Assembly (NCBI GenBank): GCA_014155875.1
Contig: JACEFZ010011721.1
Coordinates: 1-64,000 of the forward strand
DNA length: 64,000 nt
Reading direction: 5' to 3'
Source: Cepaea nemoralis
Lineage: Eukaryota > Mollusca > Gastropoda > Stylommatophora > Helicidae
In this document: one piece after another, positions 32,101 to 45,019 of the stretch
Layout: each line of letters opens with the position of its first letter
How positions within the stretch are numbered: the first letter of the stretch is position 1
Made by a program: the position numbers and the translations under genes
Notes under the pieces: model-generated
Database searches by the model: none
Told to the model about the DNA's origin: nothing
The model's input: the letters and a program-made list of their open reading frames with translations, nothing else

Positions 32101-35100
32101 TTGTTTACACACAAGGGGTGGCAGGTGTGGTATTGTTTAACACACAAGGGGTGGCAGGTGTGGTATTGTTTACACACAAGGGGTGACAGGTGTGGTATTG
32201 TTTACACACAAGGGGTGGCAGATGTGGTATTGTTTACACACAAGGGGTGGCAGGTGTGGTATTGTTTACACACAAGGGGTGACAGGTGTGGTATTGTTTA
32301 CACACAAGGGGTGGCAGGTGTGGTATTGTTTACACACAAGGGGTGGCAGGTGTGGTAGTGTTTACACACAAGGGGTGGCAGGTGTGGTATTGTTTACACA
32401 CAAGGGGTGGCAGGTGTGGTATTGTTTACACACAAGGGGGGGCAGGTGTGGTAGTGTTTACACACAAGGGGTGGCAGGTGTGGTATTGTTTACACACAAG
32501 GGGTGGCAGGTGTGGTAGTTGTTTACACACAAGGGGTGAGCAGGTGTGGTATTGTTTACACACAAGGGGTGGCAGGATGTGGTATTGTTTACACACAAGG
32601 GGTGGCAGGTGTGGTATTGTTTAACACACAAGGGGTGGCAAGTGTGGTATTGTTTACACACAAGGGGTGGCAAGGTGTGGTATTGTTTACACACAAGGGG
32701 TGACAGGTGTGGTATTGTTTACACACAAGGGGTGGCAGATGTGGTATTGTTTACACACAAGGAGGGGCAGGTGTGGTATTGTTTACACACAAGGAGGGGC
32801 AGGTGTGGTAGTGTTTACACACGAGGGGTGGCAAGGTGTTGGTATTGTTTACACACAAGGGGTGGCAGATGTGGTATTGTTTACACACAAGGGGTGGCAG
32901 ATGTGGTATTGTTTACACACAAGGGGTGGCAGGTGTGGTATTGTTTACACACAAGGGGTGGCAGGTGTGTATTGTTTAACACACAAGGGGTGGCAGATGT
33001 GGTATTGTTTAACACACAAGGGGTGGCAAGTGTGGTATTGTTAACACACAAGGGGTGGCAAGTGTGTATTGTTTAACACACAAGGGGTGGCAGGTGTGGT
33101 ATTGTTTAACACACAAGGGGTGGCAAGTGTGGTATTGTTTAACACACAAGGGGTGGCAAGTGTGAAGGGGTGGCAAGTGTGGTATTGTTTACACACAAGG
33201 GGTGGCAGGTGTGGTATTGTTTAACACACAAGGGGTGGCAGGTGTGGTATTGTTTAACACACAAGGGGTGGCAAGTGTGGTATTGTTTAACACACAAGGG
33301 GTGGCAAGTGTGGTATTGTTTAACACACAAGGGGTGGCAGGTGTGGTATTGTTTAACACACAAGGGGTGGCAGATGTGGTATTGTTTACACACAAGGGGT
33401 GGCAGGTGTGGTATTGTTTAACACACACAGGGGTGGCAAGTGTGGTATTGTTTAACACACAAGGGGTGGCAAGTGTGAAGGGGTGGCAAGTGTGGTATTG
33501 TTTAACACACAAGGGGTGGCAAGTGTGAAGGGGTGGCAAGTGTGGTATTGTTTACACACAAGGGGTGGCAAGTGTGAAGGGGTGGCAAGTGTGGTATTGT
33601 TTAACACACAAGGGGTGGCAAGTGTGAAGGGGTGGCAAGTGTGGTATTGTTTAACACACAAGGGGTGGCAAGTGTGAAGGGGTGGCAAGTGTGGTATTGT
33701 TTACACACAAGGGGTGGCAGGTGTGGTATTGTTTACACACAAGGGGTGGCAAGTGTGGTATTGTTTAACACACAAGGGGTGGCAAGTGTGAAGGGGTGGC
33801 AAGTGTGGTATTGTTTACACACAAGGGGTGGCAAGTGTGGTATTGTTTACACACAAGGGGTGGCAGGTGTGGTATTGTTTACACACAAGGGGTGGCAAGT
33901 GTGGTATTGTTTACACACAAGGGGTGGCAGGTGTGGTATTGTTTACACACAAGGGGTGGCAGGTGTGGTAGTGTTTAACACACAAGGGGTGGCAAGTGTG
34001 AAGGGGTGGCAAGTGTGGTATTGTTTACACACAAGGGTGGCAGGTGTGGTATTGTTTAACACACAAGGGTGGCGGGTGTGGTATTGTTTAACACACAAGG
34101 GGTGGCAGGTGTGGTATTGTTTAACACACAAGGGGTGGAAAGTGTGGTATTGTTTAACACAAAAGGGGGTGGCAGTGTGGTATTGTTTAACACACAAGGG
34201 GTGGCAGGTGTGGTATTGTTTAACACACAAGGGGTGGCAAGTGTGGTATTGTTTACACACAAGGGGTGGCAAGTGTGGTATTGTTTACACACAAGGGGTG
34301 GCAGGTGTGAAGGGGTGGCAGGTGTGGTATTGTTTACACACAAGGGGTGGCAGGTGTGGTATTGTTTACACACAAGGGGTGGCAGGTGTGGTATTGTTTA
34401 CACACAAGGGGTGGCAGGTGTGGTATTGTTTAACACAAGGGGTGGCAGGTGTGGTATTGTTTACACACAAGGGGTGGCAGGTGTGAAGGGGTGGCAGGTG
34501 TGGTATTGTTTACACACAAGGGGTGGCAGGTGTGGTATTGTTTAACACAAGGGGTGGCAGGTGTGGTATTGTTTACACACAAGGGGTGGCAAGTGTGAAG
34601 GGGTGGCAAGTGTGGTATTGTTTACACACAAGGGGTGGCAAGTGTGAAGGGGTGGCAAGTGTGGTATTGTTTACACACAAGGGGTGGCAAGTGTGAAGGG
34701 GTGGCAAGTGTGGTATTGTTTACACACAAGGGGTGGCAGGTGTGGTATTGTTTAACACACAAGGGGTGGCAAGTGTGGTATTGTTTAACACACAAGGGGT
34801 GGCAGGTGTGGTATTGTTTAACACACAAGGGGTGGCAGGTGTGTATTGTTACACACAAGGGGTGGCAGTGTGTATTGTTTACACACAAGGGGTGGCAGGT
34901 TGTGGTTATTGTATTACATCACTAAGGGGTGACAGATGTGTATTGTTTACACACAAGGAGTGGCAGATGTGGTGTATTGTTTACACACAAGGGAGTGGCA
35001 GGTGTGTTATTGTTTACCACACTAAGGCGGGGACAGGTGTGGTATTGTTTACACAGCAAGGGAGTGGCAGATGTGGTATTGTTTACAACAAGGGGTGGCA

Positions 35101-38100
35101 GGTGTTGTATTGTTTACACCAAGAGGTGGGCAGGTTGTGGTATTGTTTATACACATAAGGGGTGGCAAGGTGTGGTATTGTTTACACACAAGGGAGTGGC
35201 AGATGTGGTATTGTTTTACACACAAGGGTGGTGGCAGGTGTTGGTATTGTTTTAACACACCGGGGTGGCAGGTGTGGTATTGTTTACACACAAGGGGTGA
35301 CAGGTGTGGTATTGTTTACACACAAGGGCGTGGCAGAAGAATGTGGTATTGTTTGACACCACAAGGGGCAGGTGGGTGTGGTATTGTTTACACACAAGGG
35401 GTGGCAGGTGTGGTATTGTTTACACACAAGGGGTGGCAAGTGTGGTATTGTTTAACACACAAGGGGTGGCAGGTGTGGTATTGTTTAACACACAAGGGGT
35501 GGCAGGTGTGAAGGGGTGGCAAGTGTGGTATTGTTTAACACACAAGGGGTGGCAGATGTGTTGTAGTGTTTACACACGAGGGGTGGCAGGTGTGAAGGGG
35601 TGGCAAGTGTGGTATTGTTTAACACACAAGGGGTGGCAGGTGTGTTGTAGTGTTTACACACGAGGGGTGGCAGATGTGGTATTGTTTAACACACAAGGGG
35701 TGGCAGGTGTGGTATTGTTTAACACACAAGGGGTGGCAAGTGTGGTATTGTTTAACACACAAGGGGTGGCAAGTGTGGTATTGTTTAACACACAAGGGGT
35801 GGCAAGTGTGGTATTGTTTAACACACAAGGGGTGGCAAGTGTGGTATTGTTTAACACACAAGGGGTGGCAAGTGTGGTATTGTTTAACACACAAGGGGTG
35901 GCAAGTGTGGTATTGTTTACACACAAGGGGTGGCAAGTGTGGTATTGTTTAACACACAAGGGGTGGCAAGTGTGGTATTGTTTAACACACAAGGGGTGGC
36001 AAGTGTGGTATTGTTTAACACACAAGGGGTGGCAAGTGTGGTATTGTTTAACACACAAGGGGTGGCAAGTGTGGTATTGTTTACACACAAGGGGTGGCAG
36101 GTGTGGTATTGTTTACACACAAGGGGTGGCAGGTGTGGTATTGTTTACACACAAGGGGTGGCAGGTGTGGTATTGTTTAACACACAAGGGGTGGCAAGTG
36201 TGAAGGGGTGGCAAGTGTGGTATTGTTTAACACACAAGGGGTGGCAAGTGTGAAGGGGTGGCAAGTGTGGTATTGTTTAACACACAAGGGTGGCAAGTGT
36301 GAAGGGGTGGCAAGTGTGGTATTGTTTACACACAAGGGGTGCAAGTGTGAAGGGGTGGCAAGTGTGGTATTGTTTACACACGAAGGGGATGACAGGGTGT
36401 GGTAGTGTTTACACACAAGGGCGTGTGCAGGTGTTGTAGTGTTTACACACAAGGGGTGACAGGTTGTGGGTATTGTTTACACACCACGGGGTGGCGAAGG
36501 TGTGGTAGTGTTTACACACAATGAGGGATGAGCAGGTGTGGTAGTGTTTACCAACACAAGGGGTGAAGCAGGGGTGGTAGTAGTTTACACACAAGGGGTG
36601 GGACAGGTGTGGGTATTGTTTACACACAAGGGAGGGCAAGTGTGTGGTTAGTGTTTACACAAATGGGGGTGGACAGTGTGGTAGTGTTTACACACAAGGG
36701 GTGTGGCAGGTGTGGTAAGTGTTTAACACACAAGGGTGGCAGGTGTGGTTAGTGTTTACACACAATGGGTGACAGGTGTGGTAGTGTTTACACACTAGAG
36801 GGAACAGGTGTTGTAGTGTTTACACACAAGGAGGGGACAGGTGTGGTATTGTTTACACACAAGTGGTGCAGGATGTGGTATGTTTACATCCACAAGGAGG
36901 GGTGAGACAGGTGTGGTATTGTTTACACACAAGGGGTGGCAAGTGTGGTATTGTTTAACACAAGGGGTGGCAGGTGTGGTATTGTTTACACACAAGGGGT
37001 GGCAGGTGTGGTATTGTTTACACACAAGGGGTGGCAGGTGTGGTATTGTTTACACACAAGGGGTGGCAGGTGTGGTATTGTTTACACAAAAGGGGTGGCA
37101 GGTGTGGTATTGTTTACACACAAGGGGTGGCAGGTGTGGTATTGTTTACACACAAGGGGTGGCAGGTGTGGTATTGTTTACACACAAGGGGTGGCAAGTG
37201 TGGTATTGTTTACACACAAGGGGTGGCAGGTGTGGTATTGTTTACACACAAGGGGTGGCAAGTGTGGTATTGTTTACACACAAGGGGTGGCAGGTGTGGT
37301 ATTGTTTACACACAAGGGGTGGCAAGTGTGGTATTGTTTACACACAAGGGGTGGCAGGTGTGGTATTGTTTACACACAAGGGGTGGCAGTGTGGTATTGT
37401 TTACACACAAGGGGTGGCAGGTGTGGTATTGTTTACACACAAGGGGTGGCAGGTGTGGTATTGTTTACACACAAGGGGTGGCAAGTGTGGTATTGTTTAC
37501 ACACAAGGGGTGGCAGGTGTGGTATTGTTTACACACAAGGGTGGCAGGTGTGGTATTGTTTACACACAAGGGGTGGCAAGTGTGGTATTGTTTACACACA
37601 AGGGGTGGCAAGTGTGGTATTGTTTACACACAAGGGGTGGCAGGTGTGGTATTGTTTACACACAAGGGGTGGCAAGTGTGGTATTGTTTACACACAAGGG
37701 GTGGCAAGTGTGGTATTGTTTACACACAAGGGGTGGCAGGTGTGGTATTGTTTACACACAAGGGGTGGCAAGTGTGGTATTGTTTACACAAAAGGGGTGG
37801 CAGGTGTGGTATTGTTTACACACAAGGGGTGGCAAGTGTGGTATTGTTTACACACAAGGGGTGGCAGGTGTGGTATTGTTTACACACAAGGGGTGGCAGG
37901 TGTGGTATTGTTTACACACAAGGGGTGGGAGGTGTGTTGTAGTGTTTACACACAAGGGGTGGCAGGTGTGGTATTGTTTACACACAAGGGGTGGCAGGTG
38001 TGGTATTGTTTACACACGAATAGGGGCAGGTGTGGTATTGTTTACACACAAGGGGTGGCAGGTGTGGTATTGTTTACACACAAGAGGAGCGGGTGTGGTA

Positions 38101-39460
38101 TTGTTTACACACGAGGGGTGGCAGATGTGGTATTGTTTACACATGAAGAGTAGCTTGTGTTGTAGTGTTTACACACGAGGAAGGAGCATGTGTTGTAGTG
38201 TTTACACACAAGGGGTGGCAGGTGTGGTATTGTTTACACACAAGGGGTGGCAGGTGTGGTATTGTTTACACACAAGGGGTGGCAGGTGTGGTATTGTTTA
38301 CACACAAGGGGTGGCAGGTGTGGTAGTGTTTACACACAAGGGGTGACAGGTGTGGTAGTGTTTACACACAAGGGGTGGCAGGTGTTGTAGTGTTTACACA
38401 CAAGGGGTGACAGGTGTGGTATTGTTTACACACAAGGGGTGGCAGGTGTGGTAGTGTTTACACATGAGGGGTGACAGGTGTGGTAGTGTTTACACACAAG
38501 GGGTGGCAGGTGTGGTAGTGTTTACACACGAGGGGTGACAGGTGTGGTATTGTTTACACACAAGGGGTGGCAGGTGTGGTAGTGTTTACACATGAGGGGT
38601 GACAGGTGTGGTAGTGTTTACACACAAGGGGTGGCAGGTGTGGTAGTGTTTACACACAAGGGGTGGCAGGTGTGGTAGTGTTTACACACAAGGGGTGACA
38701 GGTGTGGTATTGTTTACACACAAGGGGTGGCAGGTGTTGTAGTGTTTACACACAAGGGGTGACAGGTGTGGTATTGTTTACACACAAGGGGTGGCAGGTG
38801 TGGTAGTGTTTACACATGAGGGGGGGACAGGTGTGGTATTGTTTACACACAAGGGTGGCAGGTGTGGTAGTGTTTACACACGAGGGGTGGCAGGTGTGGT
38901 ATTGTTTACACACAAGGAGGGGCAGGTGTGGTAGTGTTTACACACGAATAGGGGCAGGTGTGGTATTGTTTACACACAAGGTAGTGGCAGGTTTGGTATT
39001 GTTTACACACAATGAGGGGGCAAGGTTTGGCTATTGTTTACACACGAATAGGGGCAGGTGTGGTATTGTTTACACACAAGGGGTGGCAGGTGTGGTATTG
39101 TTTACACACGAGGAAGGAGCAGGTGTGGTAGTGTTTACACACAAGGGGTGGCAGGTGTGGTATTGTTTACACACAAGGAGGGGCAGGTGTGGTAGTGTTT
39201 ACACATGAAGAGTAGCTTGTGTTGTAGTGTTTACACACGAGGAAGGAGCATTGTTGTTTAAAGGGTGTTTACACAAAAGGGGTGGCAGTTGGTATTGTTT
39301 ACACACAATGGGTGACGGGTTGGTATTGTTTTAACAAACAAAGGGTGGCAGGTTTTGTTATTGTTTAACACAGGGTGCAGGTGTGGTATTGTTTACACAC
39401 AAGGGGCAGGTGTTGTAGTGTTTACACACTAGGAGGAGCAGGTGTTGTAGTGTTTACATG
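29159..39460. repeat. giant 32/33-bp minisatellite, about 10.3 kb
   Basis: The main unit is 32 bp, ggcaggtgtggtattgtttacacacaaggggt by parts: ggcaggtgtggtattg then tttacacacaaggggt. Variants: a 33-bp form with tttaacacacaag, a 34-bp form with gtgttgtagtg, and agatgtgg or aagtgtgg or gacaggtg at the start. Roughly 320 copies. Domains of one variant follow each other (agatg at 30.0-30.8 kb, aagtg at 33.0-36.3 kb, homogeneous aggtg/aagtg at 36.9-38.0 kb, gacag at 38.3-38.8 kb). Ragged stretches with many one-base indels lie at 34.85-35.4 and 36.35-36.93 kb. All six frames are open over long stretches because 32 is not a multiple of 3 and the unit lacks stops; no protein is implied. Confidence 0.97.
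33150..33800. repeat. composite 17+33 bp higher-order repeat inside the array
   Basis: A shortened unit, aagtgtgaaggggtggc (17 bp), alternates with a full unit, making a roughly 50-bp composite repeated several times, again at 34.3-34.7 kb and 36.2-36.4 kb. The short unit is a normal unit with its tggtattgtttacacaca part deleted. Confidence 0.8.
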
Positions 39461-39900
39461 TGACGTGTGTTAGTACTCACTCAAAATGAGTGGGTATAAT
39501 AATTTTCACACACATTAAGGAGTGGATGATGCTGTGTTCACACACTGACATAGACATGGAATGAGTGTATTGTGTTCACATACAAGGAGCAGATACAGTG
39601 GCATTCATACACATGGACAAGTTAGTGTAGTAATGTTCACATACATGAAAGAGTGGGTGTAGTAATGTTCACATACATGAAAGAGTGGGTGTAGTAATGT
39701 TCATATACATAAAAGAGTGGGATTAGCAATGTTCATATACATGGAATGGGTGTAGAAATGTTCACATACATGAAAGAGTGGGTGTCAGTAATGTTCATAT
39801 ACATGGAATGGATGTAGAAAAATTCACATACACTGAGTGGGTGTGGTAGTACTCACATACATGGAAGTGTTGGTGTAATAGTACTCACATAAAGGATAGT
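39461..39900. repeat. diverged right flank of the 32-bp array
   Basis: Units such as gtgggtgtagtaatgttcac then atacatgaaaga keep the 32-bp period and align with ggtgtggtattgtttacaca caaggg of the main array at about two thirds of positions. This looks like the older edge of the same array. Confidence 0.75.
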
Positions 39901-40741
39901 TCTTAATATTGTACTTATGTAAAATAGTATATCTTAGAACAAAATAGTACTCGAAACTGTACTTTATCTAAAATAGAACACCTGAGTACAATATAATACT
40001 TGATTACTGTACTTTATTAAAAATAGTACACCCGAGTAAAACAGTATGTGCAGAAAAGTACAATGTACATAGTGAGCAAGTACAGTTGGAATTAAATTAT
40101 TAAAATGCAGAAATGATGGTTATCTCCACAAAGAAGGAAATATCACAATGTAACATACAAGTAAATGGGAATATTCTTAAACAAGTAAATCAGTACAGAG
40201 GGTCGGAAAAGTATATTGTACGTAGTAATGTTGTGTGAGTTCATACATTCTCATGGTTCCCAGTGAGTGTTGGGCTGGGGTCTGTTGACAGCGACATGTC
40301 TGAGATGTAGGGAGGAAACATGACCAAGGCACGGTCTCCGATGTGATGTGCTGAATCATGACCTGGCTACATGCTAATACACCTCTGCCGATGTGAAGTT
40401 CCAGAACCGGTCTAGCACTCCCCGCCGGTTTCTGAGTTTGGAGAGGGGAAGGAGGCCTCAGCAGCAGTCTCTGTGGAGATGGTAGTTCAGTCCTGGGTTT
40501 GGAGAAAGTTGTCTACACCAACCTGGCTCTGACAGATACACCTTGCTCAGGGGTCAGACACATTTATTGGATTTAAGAGATAAGACTCACTTTTCTAGAG
40601 GATTCCCCAATAAATGCTGAACAATTCAGGCGAGTTGAATTTATTGTGAACTCCTCTACGAAAAATGCAGGATGTTTTGTGTTTGCCAGCTGAAGATATT
40701 CATAATTGAACAGAACTGACACATGTCCTGTGATATTACTG
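39901..40741. other. no gene recognised
   Basis: A loose repeat of aaaatagtacacctgagtac-like units at 39910-40060, then unique sequence. No exon was recognised on either strand. Confidence 0.45.
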
Positions 40742-40890
40742 GATAGTCAGCCCAGGCATTGTGCTATGGAGAGGTATAACTGCATCCCAGGTCCCCACCA
40801 TGCATTGTAGTTATTATGCCCTTTATTGAAGAACAATATAACAAACTATCATCTGTCATGACAGCAGGGTGCCAATGCAGTCCTGGACAA
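40742..40890 (+). repeat. dispersed repeat G
   Basis: cagcccaggcattgtgctat, ggagaggtataa and aaactatcatctgtca ... ggtgccaatg recur at 47930-48005; the last part also resembles the sequence after the RT relic at 11410-11462 (ttgtagttattatgcc). Confidence 0.7.
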
Positions 40891-41229
40891 TTTACTGTCT
40901 TCACTCCTCCCTCCTCTCCATTCTCCACTCGGTGTTTTGCAACATATTTGCTGTAACACGATTTCAGCTTTTGTTTGTGACGCAGCTGTGTATAATGAAG
41001 ACCAGGCCGATACTGAACAGTTCAAGTCCACAGTGTAACTGTTGAGGAAATGTGTGTAACACTTGTCAGGAGTTGTGTGTTTATGTAGAAATATCTGAAT
41101 GGCATGTTGTTGTGATGATGCTTCCTTGTCGGGCTGTTGTGGGGCTGTTGCTGATGTGACATGTTATAATACAGCAGTTTGAAGGTTGCCAGGCCAACTG
41201 TCAGTTGTTGACAACGAGGCTCATTCTAT

Positions 41230-41440
41230 TCCATGTAGATAAATATGTTATTTTCTGTCATTTGGTTTGCGTAATTATGTAGATGACTATCCTGTTCTGT
41301 CATTTGGTTTGTGTAATTTTGTAGATAACTATCCCCTGTTTTGTCATTTGGTTTGTGTAACTTCTACGATAACTCTCCCCTTTTCTGCCATCTTGTTCAT
41401 GTAACTTCATAGATAACTCTCTCCTGTAACCTGTCATCTC
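41230..41440. repeat. about 56-bp diverged repeat, four copies
   Basis: Copies of gtagataactatcccctgtt + ttgtcatttggtttgtgtaa. Confidence 0.7.
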
Positions 41441-41574
41441 CATTTAATGAGTTTTTGACAAGGTTGCACTTAGGAAACAGACCATATTGCAAATATTCAC
41501 AGAAAGTGCAGAACATAGGTAACCTAACAATACTAGATAAGTATGAATAATTGTGGCACCTTGGCATCTAGCAC

Positions 41575-41915
41575 GCTTGCCTGTCAGCCCAGTGGGTATG
41601 TATTCAAATGTCTTTTTTTGTAGGTCAGCATGGCAGAATGGAAAAGAACGCATGTTCTTAAACATCCGTTGTGCTGATGCAGAGGTAAAGGGTTCAACCC
41701 CTACACCGGACAGTTTAAGACTAAAATGTTGACCTATTGTCCTTGACCTGGGGGACGTAAATTATAAGTACCTCTGAAGCCGGAGTGGATTTGCCTGATG
41801 GCAAGGGACATTGTTTATAGGGAAAGCTAAACCACACAAAATTTGGTCCAGCACGAATAGAATTAGTGTGATGGGCTACACTTAAGTTCAAAGTGAGTGA
41901 TTGCCAAAACAACAA
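41575..41915 (+). mobile_element. SINE C copy
   Basis: Contains gggttcaacccctacaccgg (box B type), gtccttgacctgggggacgt, acctctgaagccggagtgga, ggcaagggaca and gggaaagctaa, ending near gttcaaagtgagtga. The same blocks occur at 15650-15880, 5895-6045, 4587-4690 and 49240-49330, defining a dispersed family. Confidence 0.8.
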
Positions 41916-43559
41916 AAAAACAAATATCTTTGGCCTCATTCCATTGATGTGGAATCCCAGGTGGACCCAGGCTAAAGTGGGTACCAGCAAATGTTCTGGG
42001 GAGTAAAGGTGGCCGGCGAGATATTGACCCATCACCAACAGACACCTGGTCGCTCTAACAATATGGGGCTAACACCATGTACCCAACAGGCTCCATGGCC
42101 TGGAGAGGGGTAATTTGACCTTTAGTATCAACGACATATCTAGGGTGAATTGTTTGACTTGTCCTTCAGGTCATTTGTTTCACACCAGGGCAAAATCTCA
42201 TCGGGTCAAGGTAAACACATTTTAATTGACTATATTCATAGCCACAATAAGCCTTGAGACATTCAGATTGTCACTGTTAGCGCATGATTCACTTTGTTAC
42301 ATATAAGGCTTGTTAACATTCACTTTGTTATGTCTGAGGTTTGTAAACATTCAATTTGTTACACCTATGGTTTGTTAAAATACACTTTCTCAAATCCAAG
42401 GTCTGTAACATTCACTTTGTCACATCTAAAGTCTGCAAATATTTCTATGTTAATTTGAAGTTGTAGGATCCAAACGACTTCAGTTTCTGTGTCTCTGTTT
42501 TTATTTACTTGTAATCTTACCATTGTTTACTTGATACCTACTTTAGCAAGTTATATATAAGTTTATTAGTTTATTTTACAAAGGAAAAGTCAAGTCTTTC
42601 AGGGTATCATATTCTTATAGTGATGTGCTGACAGGAGTTATTCAATAGGCCGGCTGAGATCTGCTGGAAGCTCCTGTAACATCTTCAGTTGAAAGCGGTG
42701 TGGACATTGCTTGCACGTCTGTGCCCTGTATCCAAGCTTTTGTGTGCAATGTTTTTTCTTTTCCATTGTCACCACACTACATGTCTCAAATATGTAATGA
42801 CGAAAGGATTTTTTAGCCCTGATTAAAATACCAAGACATGTTATCAGCTTTAGTTTTGTTTTTTTTCTTGTTTGCCGTCAGCAACACTTTGAAACCAGCA
42901 AAACATTTAGTGGGTCCCTATATTGTTATTTTACAATGCATTATTGTAAATTTCCTTTGCAATTTTATGTGTAATGTTTGTGGGTGAGTACTATGTTATT
43001 TGTTTTTTTTTTCTTGAATTTTATAATGGTTTTCTTGTGTGATTTTTATGTGAAATGAAATGCTGATATAAAATGAAATGCTGATGTATTCACAATTATT
43101 AGTCTTTCCTTTAATTTATTGGCTTTTCCTGTGGGACCAGGCAAACAATCAAAACTAGTGTTTACAGATTGTAACGCCTATGGCAGTTTCTCACTCCACA
43201 AGCTGGAAGATTGGGTAGTACGGTGCTACAAACTAGTTGACTGACTTCACCAACTGGAAGATTGGGTAGTACGGTGCCACAAATTAGTTGACTGACTTCA
43301 CCGACAGAATAATATCATACATGCATACACACCCATATCAAGAAAGATGGACATAAACATCATCCATGCTACCTGTCTAACAGTAGATTATGTTAGCCAA
43401 ACATTGTATAGGGCTACAGCAGGTTGTGAACTCTTCTCGACTGTAAGATAACAGCCTGAAATCACTGTATGCCCAATTCACACAGACTGACTTACATGAC
43501 TCCATGCAGAATATATGTCAGTTTTGCAACCAACAGAAACAGAGAAAAGAAAACTCACA
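41916..43559. other. no gene recognised
   Basis: AT-rich unique sequence with the 42.25-kb repeat and a direct repeat at 43200-43300 (aactggaagattgggtagta twice, 57 bp apart). The 3' coding end of the minus-strand SNF2 gene was searched for here and not found. Confidence 0.45.
42250..42440. repeat. about 41-bp diverged repeat, four to five copies
   Basis: Copies of tttgttaacattcactttgt + tacatctaagg. Confidence 0.65.
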
Positions 43560-43880
43560 GAACAGAAATGAGATTCCTGAGAAGAATACTCAGATGTGTC
43601 AAGAAGAAAGAAAATCAGAAATGAAGAAATCAGGACTAAAGTTAGGGTTCTAGCAGCATTAGATTTTATCAGAAAACAGCAGGTTAAATGGTTTGGTCAT
43701 ATAACTAGATTACCAACTAACAGTATACCTCAACAAATAATGATGTACAGACCAGATGGAAGCAGAGGAAGAGGCCGACCATGTAAACGATGGATAGAGG
43801 GAATTACAAAGACCATGGGAATATCGATATATGAAGCCCATACACGGGCACTCTCCCGCTGTTTATACTTCACCTCGACA
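43560..43880 (+). pseudogene. RT C-terminal fragment
   Basis: Reads RKIRNEEIRTKVRVLAALDF, KQQVKWFGHITRLPTNSIPQ and RGRGRPCKRWIEGITKTMGI, the W-F-G-H-x-x-R and G-R-P-x-x-R-W signatures of non-LTR polymerase tails. It is of a different subfamily from the 16 kb copy. The N-terminal side and any 3' tail are not defined. Confidence 0.7.
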
Positions 43881-44115
43881 CCGCAAGGTACAAGAGGAAC
43901 CTAATGAGATATTTCCTACAGCGCATATTTAGGTGTTTGCAATTGTACTTTTAATATTATGTTTATTGTTCAAGGCTAGTTTAGAAGGAAACATGGCCAA
44001 GTGTTTTGTTGGTGGCATTTGTAAAATCTGAAGCCTTTGTACTGTTAATGTTCAGTGCAATCTGCTCATGTTCATGAGCCAAACTGACATGACACTCACT
44101 GACATGACACTCACT

Positions 44116-44880
44116 GACATGCCAACATCTCAATGTTTCAGTCTACCACAAATGTGTGTGTTTGAGGGCACTGTTAATACTAAGTCTGTATCTGTAAATC
44201 CTCGTCTGAACAAGGTAATGATATAGACATGCCAACATCTCAATGTTTCAGTCTACCACAAATGTGTGTGTTTGAGGGCACTGTTAATACTAAGTCTGTA
44301 TCTGTAAATCCTCGTCTGAACAAAGTAATGATATGGACATGCCAACATCTCAATGTTTCAGTCTACCACAAATGTGTGTGTTTGAGGGGACTGTTAATAC
44401 TAAGTCTGTATCTGTACATCCTCGTCTGAACAAAGTAATGATATAGACATGCCAACATCTCAATGTTTCAGTCTACCACAAATGTGTGTGTTTGAGGGGA
44501 CTGTTAATACTAAGTCTGTATCTGTAAATCCTCGTCTGAACAAGGTAATGATATAGACATGCCAACATCTCAATGTTTCAGTCTACCACAAATGTGTGTG
44601 TTTGAGGGGACTGTTAATACTAAGTCTGTATCTGTACATCATCGTCTGAACAAAGTAATGATATAGACATGCCAACAAACTCAAGTTTCAGTCTACACAA
44701 ATGTGTGTGTTGAGGGGACTGTAATACTAAGTCTGATCTGTACATCTCGTCTGAACAAGGTAATGATATAGACATGCAACATCTCAAATGTTCAGTCTAC
44801 CACAATGTGTGTTGAGAGGACTGCTTAATCTAAGTCTGTATCAGTAAAATCCTCGTCTGAACAAAGTAATGATATAGACT
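44116..44880. repeat. 110-bp tandem repeat, seven copies
   Basis: Unit begins gacatgccaacatctcaatg and ends gaacaaggtaatgatata. Copies start at 44116, 44226, 44336, 44446, 44556, 44666 and 44771. The first five are almost identical; the last two carry many one-base deletions. Confidence 0.93.
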
Positions 44881-44949
44881 TAGCTTCAGTCATGCTCTTG
44901 TCAAAGGTTCAACCTTTAATTGTCTAAACCTGTCCTACATGTACATCCA

Positions 44950-44978
44950 CCCCCCCCCCCCCCCCCCCCCCCCCCCCC
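44950..44978. repeat. poly-C tract, 29 bases
   Basis: Pure C run followed by T7 and A7. Longest of about a dozen long C or G runs in the window. Confidence 0.9.
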
Positions 44979-45019
44979 TTTTTTTAAAAAAATTAAATTT
45001 TTAAAAACCATGGATTATG

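Noticed and set aside
30379..32358. 659-codon open frame in the 32-bp array (and similar ones at 36841-38346, 36936-38153 and on both strands)
   Set aside because: The repeat unit lacks stop codons and its 32-bp length cycles through all frames, so long frames are automatic. No start context, splice site or domain supports a protein.
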